This document shows positions 15,080 to 23,780 of a stretch of 23,780 bases of DNA, piece after piece (position 1 is the stretch's first letter; the number at the start of each line of letters is the position of its first letter). Below the pieces are notes generated by a model. The model searched no databases, was not told the DNA's origin, and was given only the letters and a program-made list of their open reading frames with translations. The position numbers and the translations under genes were made by a program. The DNA is from JBGTIS01 sp041745535 (GTDB taxonomy: Bacteria; Bacteroidota; Bacteroidia; Cytophagales; Cyclobacteriaceae), in the NCBI GenBank assembly GCA_041745535.1, contig JBGTIS010000110.1, positions 1 to 23,780 of the forward strand. Reading direction: 5' to 3'.

Positions 15080-16348
15080 TTACAGCTCGTTTTGCCTGTT
15101 TTCGTATAGGTAACGAAGTATGGATTTGTCGGCATCGCTGAAATTCAAGCCTCTTCGACTCATCATCCGGCTGGCAGCATACAGGGCCTTTTCTATCTGA
15201 TACTCAGTAACATGATTAGCACCTCCCCAGGTAAATGAAGGTAAAAATTTGGGTGGAAATCCAGGGTCAAAAATATTCACGTTCACTCCTACTACGGTGC
15301 CCGTATTAAACATGGTATTGATGCTGCATTTGCTATGATCACCCATCATAAGGCCACAAAACTGGAGGCCGGTTTCTTCAAAAGCTTTGGTGGCATAATT
15401 CCATAATTTCACAGGACTATAATTATTTTTGAGGTTTGAGGTATTGGTATCAGCACCAAAGTTACACCACTCACCAATTACCGAATTACCCACAAAGCCT
15501 TCGTGTCCTTTGTTACTGTTCTCAAAGAAGACTGTATTTTTTACTTCGCCGCCTACTTTAGAAAAGGGACCTACCGTAGTGCCTTCCCTTATTTTGGCGC
15601 CCATATTAATAGTGGCGCCTTCGCATAGGGCAAAGGGTCCTTTAATCACCGCGTTTTCGTGAATCACCGCGTTTTTACCTAAATACACTGGTCCTTCTTC
15701 AGCATTTATCAATGCTGCCCTTATCCGTACTCCTTCTTCTATGAACACATTTTCAGGATGGTATATGCGGGTGTATGGATCATCGGTTGGGGCAGAAAGC
15801 CTGCCCTTGGTTAACAACTCGTAGTCGCTTCTGATCTGATCAGAATTTTTGTCAAAAATATCCCATTTATTCCGAATTGCCGTAACAGCATGTGGGTATG
15901 AAGCAAAGGATAAGTTACCATGGGTAAATCTTCCTGTTTTCCCAGTACTACCTTCAGCCTGAGTTTCACCTTTAAATAAAGACTCACTTTTTATAATCCT
16001 CTCAGCCGCATCCCGCGAATGAATCCGCAGGGCCAGTATTTCCTGATCTGCGGTTAAACCTTCTCCGTTTTTTAAACCAATTATTGCCTTTACCAGCTGA
16101 TCATCAGGACATAACGAACCATTGATAAACAGATTTTCTTTACCCGGCCCGCATGGAAATTTTTCGGATAAATAATTGATGGTCAGAAAAGAAGACTGCT
16201 GTTTTTCGCCTGAATCTAATTGAAATTTTTGTTCCCATTTCTCAAAAATCTTACATATACCTACCCGGATTTCAGCCACCGTCCGGGTGAGGGTAAAAGG
16301 TTTTAATGCCTCATGCAGGTATGAAGTATCGAAAAAAATCAGATTCAT
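15080..16348 (-). CDS. GlmU-like left-handed beta-helix protein (Bacteroidota GlmX type, putative sugar nucleotidyltransferase/acetyltransferase)
   Basis: 422 aa. The C-terminal half (about 195-370) is a hexapeptide-repeat left-handed beta-helix (VFIEEGVRIRAALINAEEGP, AVIHENAVIKG, FVGNSVIGEWCNFG, LMMGDHSKCSINTMFNTGTV), as in the acetyltransferase part of GlmU. The N-terminal half resembles a nucleotidyltransferase fold, starting MNLIFFDTSYLHEAL, and does not carry the usual GlmU start motif L-x-A-G-x-G-T-R-M. This matches a Bacteroidota-specific GlmU-like family (TIGR03991 as I remember it) proposed to supply UDP-GlcNAc in place of normal GlmU; activity is not proven here. It lies 24 bp downstream of nagB-PIG-L on the same strand, which supports a role in amino-sugar metabolism. 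Confidence 0.8.
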   Translation of the reverse strand: MNLIFFDTSYLHEALKPFTLTRTVAEIRVGICKIFEKWEQKFQLDSGEKQQSSFLTINYLSEKFPCGPGKENLFINGSLCPDDQLVKAIIGLKNGEGLTADQEILALRIHSRDAAERIIKSESLFKGETQAEGSTGKTGRFTHGNLSFASYPHAVTAIRNKWDIFDKNSDQIRSDYELLTKGRLSAPTDDPYTRIYHPENVFIEEGVRIRAALINAEEGPVYLGKNAVIHENAVIKGPFALCEGATINMGAKIREGTTVGPFSKVGGEVKNTVFFENSNKGHEGFVGNSVIGEWCNFGADTNTSNLKNNYSPVKLWNYATKAFEETGLQFCGLMMGDHSKCSINTMFNTGTVVGVNVNIFDPGFPPKFLPSFTWGGANHVTEYQIEKALYAASRMMSRRGLNFSDADKSILRYLYENRQNEL

Positions 16349-16372
16349 AAAAATGATTTCAGATATCTAATA

Positions 16373-18286
16373 TCAGAACTGATACCGTACAAAGGCTTCC
16401 ATGGCTTCGTATTCTGCCAATCCGAGGGCATCGTACTCATGCGCGGTAGCTTTGTTTCTGTCTTCAGCTCTTTGCCAGAATTCTCTCGGGTCGGAACCAG
16501 GGAATAAAGGACGGTCTTTTTGCGATTGGTGTTTAAAAATAGCCCTGCGCTTCCGCATCAATTCAAGCGGACTAATCGGAACGGCCATTTCAATCTGATG
16601 CACTTCCCATTCCTGCCAGGCACCGCGGTACAACCACACATAACAATCTTTCATCCAGGATTCGTCTTTTAGTTGCTCTATGGCCTGCATAATGGCATTC
16701 AGACACACCCTGTGCGTGCCATGGGGGTCAGACAAATCGCCGGCGGCATAAATCTGGTGCGGTTTTACCTTTTGCAATAATGCGGCGGTAATATCCACAT
16801 CTTCTTTGCTTAAAGGCTTTTTGCGAACTTTACCTGTTTCGTAAAAAGGCATGTCCATAAAATGTGTATTTTCCGGTTGTACCCCACAATAGCGGCAGGC
16901 CGCTTTTGCTTCCCCCCGGCGAACCAGTCCTTTGATTTGCTGCACCTCGCGGGAGTCAACCTCTCCTGGCGATTTATTTTCAATGGCTTTCACCACATCG
17001 TCAAAAAACTTTTCTATTTCGCCGGATTTACCTTCCAGCAGGCTGCTGAAATCCTTGGCGAAATCTACAAACCGGATGGCATCGTCGTCGAAAACGGCTA
17101 TGTTTCCGGAGGTCTGATACGCCACATGCACCTCATGCCCCTGGTCTACCAACCTCAGTAAAGTACCTCCCATAGAAATTACGTCATCGTCGGGGTGCGG
17201 ACTGAAAATAATGGCTCTTTTTGGAAAAGGTTTGGCGCGTTCCGGGCGCTGGCTGTCGTCGGCATTGGGCTTACCACCCGGCCACCCGGTAATGGTATGC
17301 TGCAATTCGTTAAATATTCTGATATTAATATCATAAGTAGGGCCATGCTCGGTAATCAGGTCGCTCATGCCATGTTCGCTGTAGTCTTCGGGAGTAAGCT
17401 TGAGCACAGGCTTTTTCAAAGTTTTGCATAACCAGACCACAGCACGACGGGTAAGGGGCTTATCCCATTGGCAGGAGCCCACCAGCCAGGGCGTTTTTAT
17501 GCGTGTAAGCTCGGCGGCAGCGGCTTCGTCGAGAATTACCTGGGCATTAGGATGATTTTGCAGAAAAGTGGCTGGAATTGAATCGGTAATGGGACCTTCC
17601 ACGGCTTGTTTAATCACCCGGGATTTTCCTTCGCCCCAGGCCATCAGAATAATTTTCCGTGCACTCATAATGGTTTTTACGCCCATGGTGATGGCACGCA
17701 ACGGTACAAATTCTTCCCCATAAAAATCGCTGGCCGCGCTCACACGGGTAATTTTATCAAGCGTAATCAGGCGGGTTCGGGTAATTTCGGTAGAACCAGG
17801 TTCGTTAAAACCAATATGCCCGGTAGCGCCAATGCCTAAAATCTGAAGGTCGATGCCACCTGCGTCTTTAATTTTTTGCTCATAATCAGCACAAAACTTA
17901 GAAACCTTTTCAACAGGAATGGTACCATCCGGAATGTGAATATTAGCCGGATCCACATCTACATGATCGAACAGATATTCCTTCATAAACCGCACATAAC
18001 TCTGTAATGAATCGGGTTGAATAGGATAATATTCGTCCAGATTAAAGGTAATTACATTTTTGAAACTTAGCTTTTCCTCCTTATGCATTCTCACAAGTTC
18101 TTCATACACGCGGGTAGGTGTAGAACCGGTGGCCAGTCCTAAAACAACATTTTTTCCATCTTTTTGCTTTTGCAGTATTAAATCTCTGATGGTTTTGGCC
18201 ACTTCTTTAGAGGCCATATTTGAATCGTCGTAAATTGTTGTTGGGGTTTTTTCGTACTGCTTTTCAAGTTCTGTTGCTTCTATCAT
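16373..18286 (-). CDS. nagB: Glucosamine-6-phosphate deaminase-like (NagB) domain fused to a PIG-L/LmbE deacetylase domain
   Basis: 637 aa, more than twice the size of E. coli NagB (266 aa). Residues about 20-290 form the NagB domain: phosphate loop ATGSTP (52-57), Asp84-Glu85 in FNLDEYYP, and GATGHIGFNEPGS (153-165) with His157 and Glu162. By alignment, the residue matching catalytic Asp141 of E. coli is Thr155. Residues about 355-637 form a PIG-L/LmbE-type zinc deacetylase domain: PHPDDD (His364, Asp367) and DPHGTH (His525) are likely metal ligands. The fusion is known in Bacteroidota and suggests N-deacetylation and deamination of amino sugars in one protein. No signal peptide, so cytoplasmic. 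First in a pair with the GlmU-like gene. Symbol given by homology; exact reaction uncertain because of Thr155. Confidence 0.85.
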   Translation of the reverse strand: MIEATELEKQYEKTPTTIYDDSNMASKEVAKTIRDLILQKQKDGKNVVLGLATGSTPTRVYEELVRMHKEEKLSFKNVITFNLDEYYPIQPDSLQSYVRFMKEYLFDHVDVDPANIHIPDGTIPVEKVSKFCADYEQKIKDAGGIDLQILGIGATGHIGFNEPGSTEITRTRLITLDKITRVSAASDFYGEEFVPLRAITMGVKTIMSARKIILMAWGEGKSRVIKQAVEGPITDSIPATFLQNHPNAQVILDEAAAAELTRIKTPWLVGSCQWDKPLTRRAVVWLCKTLKKPVLKLTPEDYSEHGMSDLITEHGPTYDINIRIFNELQHTITGWPGGKPNADDSQRPERAKPFPKRAIIFSPHPDDDVISMGGTLLRLVDQGHEVHVAYQTSGNIAVFDDDAIRFVDFAKDFSSLLEGKSGEIEKFFDDVVKAIENKSPGEVDSREVQQIKGLVRRGEAKAACRYCGVQPENTHFMDMPFYETGKVRKKPLSKEDVDITAALLQKVKPHQIYAAGDLSDPHGTHRVCLNAIMQAIEQLKDESWMKDCYVWLYRGAWQEWEVHQIEMAVPISPLELMRKRRAIFKHQSQKDRPLFPGSDPREFWQRAEDRNKATAHEYDALGLAEYEAMEAFVRYQF

Positions 18287-18492
18287 AGTAGTGATAAAGT
18301 ATTATTAAATTAAGGTTCGGAGAAATAATGTAAAAATAATTCGTTTTTAGTTAGAATAATAAGGAAGATTTTACGTGACAAAGATACTAGAAAAGATAAG
18401 GTTTCAATATGGTAGTTAAAAAACTTTAAACAATACCACTTCGCTCCTATTTTATTATTAAATTAGTTGCCTGTTTACCTAAACATAAAACC

Positions 18493-21252
<2,760 letters not shown>

Positions 21253-21359
21253 ACCACCACATTACCGCTCCTAAGTTTTAAATGATTAAAGCACACATGT
21301 TATTAATCCTGTAAAATTCAGACTCCTTACTACATTATCACACTTTAAAAGATAATTTT

Positions 21360-21884
21360 ATGAGTACCATGCAACGACATCTCGAACATTTGATTGAGGA
21401 TATTCAGGAATCGGCGGCAAACCGGGATACCAACGCTAATTTTGTAGTTCCGCGACCTGTTGATATTCCGGAACACTTTGACCACCTCCCTTTTGAACCA
21501 ACGCGAAAAGCGCATGAATGGTTCGGCCTCTCCATGGACATGTTTCCCAGTGCCGACAAATGGAATGAACGCCAGTTGCTCGAGCTTTGCGTAATCCTTC
21601 GGCAGCTTTTTGAGCACTATAACATGCAGGTAGAACTGTCCAACTGTTTACCCTACGATATCGTATATACTTTCCTGCTAAAAGCTATGGAAACATATAC
21701 CACCTGCAGGCCAGGTTCGGGAAATGTGGATGTAATTTCGTTTTGCGCATACGATAGCGAAAATTGTCCTTTTGGCGATTATTGTGCCGCGGAAGATGAA
21801 TATTCGTGCGATACCTGGGTGCTTGGTCACCACTGGGATGGGTACCTGGATTGGGAAGAAAGACGAAAAAATACCGATTCCTGA
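21360..21884 (+). CDS. Unrecognised Cys-rich cytoplasmic protein (174 aa)
   Basis: I do not recognise this family. It has no signal peptide or membrane segment. The N-terminal half is acidic/helical (HLEHLIEDIQESAANRDT) and the middle is helical with conserved-looking aromatic residues (KAHEWFGLSMDMFPSADKW, LLKAMETYTTC). The C-terminal part is Cys-rich: Cys116, 129, 136, 142 and 150, including C-x6-C-x5-C-x7-C, followed by a Trp/His/Asp-rich tail (GHHWDGYLDW). The Cys spacing could bind a metal, but it matches no cluster motif I know. Codon use matches neighbours and the ORF is not overlapped by another gene, so it is likely real. It lies 107 bp after the hybrid kinase on the same strand and could be its operon partner. 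Met4 (21369) is an alternative start. Confidence 0.72.
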   Translation: MSTMQRHLEHLIEDIQESAANRDTNANFVVPRPVDIPEHFDHLPFEPTRKAHEWFGLSMDMFPSADKWNERQLLELCVILRQLFEHYNMQVELSNCLPYDIVYTFLLKAMETYTTCRPGSGNVDVISFCAYDSENCPFGDYCAAEDEYSCDTWVLGHHWDGYLDWEERRKNTDS

Positions 21885-21978
21885 AAATGTAAGCCTTAAC
21901 CACTCTATTTTATCGTAACAAATTCCCATTTTTAGCTGCGATTATCCAAACTTTTTACAGCACGCATTCTTTTTTTGA

Positions 21979-21986
21979 TACATTTG
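21979..21986 (+). promoter_or_regulatory. Putative -7 box of the carboxylesterase gene
   Basis: TACATTTG is an exact match to the Bacteroidota TAnnTTTG element, 39 bp before the ATG at 22026, with a T-run (21952-21956) at about the -33 position instead of a clear TTG. By eye only. Confidence 0.4.
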
Positions 21987-22025
21987 TATTGATCGTTATT
22001 AATATCACTATACAATTTATTCAAC

Positions 22026-23663
22026 ATGAAAAAAATAGTCTGTCTGGCAGTTTGTTTCTGTTTACTGCATGTAGCCCTGATGGCCCAGCACAAAGATAAT
22101 ACGCCCATGCGCATAAAAATCGAAAACGGTGAAATTGAAGGTCTTTACGATACCAAAACCGGACTTCAGATGTATTTCGGAATACCTTTTGCCGCACCAC
22201 CGGTGGGTGACCTCAGGTGGAAAGCACCCCAACCGGTGCATAACTGGAACGGAATTCTGGAGACTAAAACTTTCGCCCCCGGACCGGTACAGGCCAATGT
22301 GTTCGGCGATATGCGGTTCAGGTCTGATACCGTGAGTGAGGATTGCCTGTACCTGAATGTATGGACCCCTACCGAAACAGATACGAAGGACCTTCCTGTG
22401 CTGGTATATTTTTACGGCGGTGGTTTTGTAGCCGGCGATGGTTCGGAACCCCGGTACGATGGAGCAAGCATGGCGCAGAAGGGCATGGTTGCCGTAACCG
22501 TTAACTATCGCTTAAATATCTTTGGCTTTTTCGCCCATCCGGAACTTAGTGCGGAAGCGCCTTACCATGCCTCAGGCAATTACGGCCTGCTCGATCAGCA
22601 TGCGGCCTTACAATGGGTACAGAAAAACATTGCCGCTTTTGGTGGCGACCCCAAAAAAGTAACCATTGCCGGAGAATCGGCCGGTTCCATTTCGGTAAGT
22701 GCCCAGATGGCTTCTCCCCTGTCGAAAAACCTGATCGCAGGTGCCATTGGGGAAAGTGGAGCGGCCATTCACCCAACATTAGCGCCCATCCCTTTGGACG
22801 AAGCTGAAAAAACCGGACAGGAGTTTGCCGAAAATGCGGGTTACCATTCATTGACTGAATTAAGGGATTTGAGCACCAGCGAGATTTTTGAGATTTATAA
22901 TGCCTCCAAGCGTTTTGGCTTTCCCACCGTGATAGATGGATATTTTTATCCTAAAACCCTTCCAGAAATTTTTAATGCCGGTGAGCAGGCACAGGTACCG
23001 TTGCTATTGGGGTGGAACTCAGCCGAAATTCCGGGCATGGCTTTAATGCAGGGCCAACCCTATACGGAAGAAAACTATGTGAATAAAGTAAAGGAAATCT
23101 ATCCTGACAATTATGAGGAAGTGCTGAAACTTTATCCACATGAGCCTGAAAAAGAAATAGCGCTATCGGCCACTGCCCTCGCTTCCGACCGGTTTATTGT
23201 GTACAGCACCTGGAAATGGTTCGACCTGCACCGGAAAAACAGTGAGCAACCGGTGTACCGATACCTTTTTAGCAGAATCAGGCCCCCTCTGGTAGACCAG
23301 AGCCTCAGCTCAGGACTGGCGGGAGGTACCGTAAAAAAGGATGAAAATGAAGCTAGCACGCCCAAACCCGTAGGCGCAACCCATGCTTCTGAAATAGAAT
23401 ACTGCATGGGCAACCTGAATTTGGCAGACGAATATGCCTGGACACCCGACGACCATAAAGTATCTGAAACGATGTTGAATTACTTCGCTAATTTTGTCCT
23501 GACGGGCAATCCGAATGGCGGTAACCTTCCCCAATGGCCAGCCGCCGAAGCCAGTGACACTACACCGCCTGTGATGATTATTGATGTACAATCAAAAGCT
23601 ATGGATGCCCAACACGACGACCGGTATCTGTTTCTGGATAAAGGTTATACCGATATTCAATAA
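22026..23663 (+). CDS. Secreted type-B carboxylesterase (alpha/beta hydrolase)
   Basis: 545 aa, the usual size for the carboxylesterase/cholinesterase family, which hydrolyses carboxylic esters. A signal peptide (residues 1-21, MKKIVCLAVCFCLLHVALMA before Gln) sends it out of the cytoplasm. Family signposts in order: YFGIPFAAPPVGDLRW, SEDCLYLNVWTP, oxyanion motif FYGGGF, nucleophile Ser218 in GESAGS, acidic member Glu334 in NSAEIPG and His453 in ATHASE, so the triad is complete. It stands alone, 141 bp after the Cys-rich gene, and has its own likely promoter. The natural ester cannot be read from the sequence; plant or microbial polymer side-groups are possible in such bacteria. Family assignment is secure. 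Confidence 0.92.
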   Translation: MKKIVCLAVCFCLLHVALMAQHKDNTPMRIKIENGEIEGLYDTKTGLQMYFGIPFAAPPVGDLRWKAPQPVHNWNGILETKTFAPGPVQANVFGDMRFRSDTVSEDCLYLNVWTPTETDTKDLPVLVYFYGGGFVAGDGSEPRYDGASMAQKGMVAVTVNYRLNIFGFFAHPELSAEAPYHASGNYGLLDQHAALQWVQKNIAAFGGDPKKVTIAGESAGSISVSAQMASPLSKNLIAGAIGESGAAIHPTLAPIPLDEAEKTGQEFAENAGYHSLTELRDLSTSEIFEIYNASKRFGFPTVIDGYFYPKTLPEIFNAGEQAQVPLLLGWNSAEIPGMALMQGQPYTEENYVNKVKEIYPDNYEEVLKLYPHEPEKEIALSATALASDRFIVYSTWKWFDLHRKNSEQPVYRYLFSRIRPPLVDQSLSSGLAGGTVKKDENEASTPKPVGATHASEIEYCMGNLNLADEYAWTPDDHKVSETMLNYFANFVLTGNPNGGNLPQWPAAEASDTTPPVMIIDVQSKAMDAQHDDRYLFLDKGYTDIQ

Positions 23664-23780
23664 AACCTGATATCATTCCTGATTATTGATGGTCTGTTAC
23701 AAACATTTCCGGCAAGCAATGTGTAAATATTTTGCGGTAAGTACCTTTTTACTTTTTTGGATGTTGCTGAATGGTTTACA

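Overview
The window looks like chromosomal DNA from a member of the Bacteroidota, most likely the Cytophagales. The evidence is the moderately low GC content with AT-rich intergenic DNA, TAnnTTTG-like promoter elements, the lack of clear Shine-Dalgarno sequences, many secreted proteins ending their signal peptide in A-Q or in a lipobox, IPT/TIG-Kelch surface lipoproteins, a NagB protein fused to a PIG-L deacetylase, and the Bacteroidota-type GlmU-like protein next to it. The genus cannot be fixed from the sequence. No tRNA, rRNA, CRISPR array, transposase or phage gene was seen.

Layout. (1) 1-4196, minus strand: sbcD then sbcC, overlapping by ATGA. They encode the Mre11/Rad50-type nuclease complex; sbcC runs off the left edge. 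(2) 4197-4704: an AT-rich gap of about 0.5 kb between divergent genes. (3) 4705-5931, plus: a secreted papain-like peptidase of the C1B (bleomycin hydrolase) type. (4) 5959-13011, minus: a very compact six-gene cluster of envelope proteins. In transcription order it holds a 409-aa outer-membrane barrel-like protein, a broken IPT-Kelch lipoprotein gene, a DUF4907-type lipoprotein, an intact 870-aa IPT-Kelch lipoprotein, a 234-aa barrel-like protein and a secreted WD40 propeller. Gaps are 1-10 bp or overlaps. (5) 13251-14888, minus: a DoxX-family membrane protein and an orphan PAS histidine kinase. (6) 15080-18286, minus: nagB-PIG-L followed by the GlmU-like gene, an amino-sugar pair. (7) 18493-23663, plus: a 919-aa hybrid histidine kinase with receiver and HPt domains, a Cys-rich unknown protein, and a secreted type-B carboxylesterase.

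How the genes fit together. The sbcDC and amino-sugar pairs are housekeeping. The most original part is region 4. It brings together two predicted outer-membrane barrels, two paralogous lipoproteins with tandem Ig-like (IPT) domains and C-terminal Kelch propellers, a third propeller (WD40) and a small lipoprotein, apparently co-transcribed. This suggests a cell-surface adhesion or binding assembly. The first IPT-Kelch gene has lost its middle and is out of frame, so the locus appears to have duplicated and then partly decayed. The function of this cluster is inference; no substrate can be read from the sequence.
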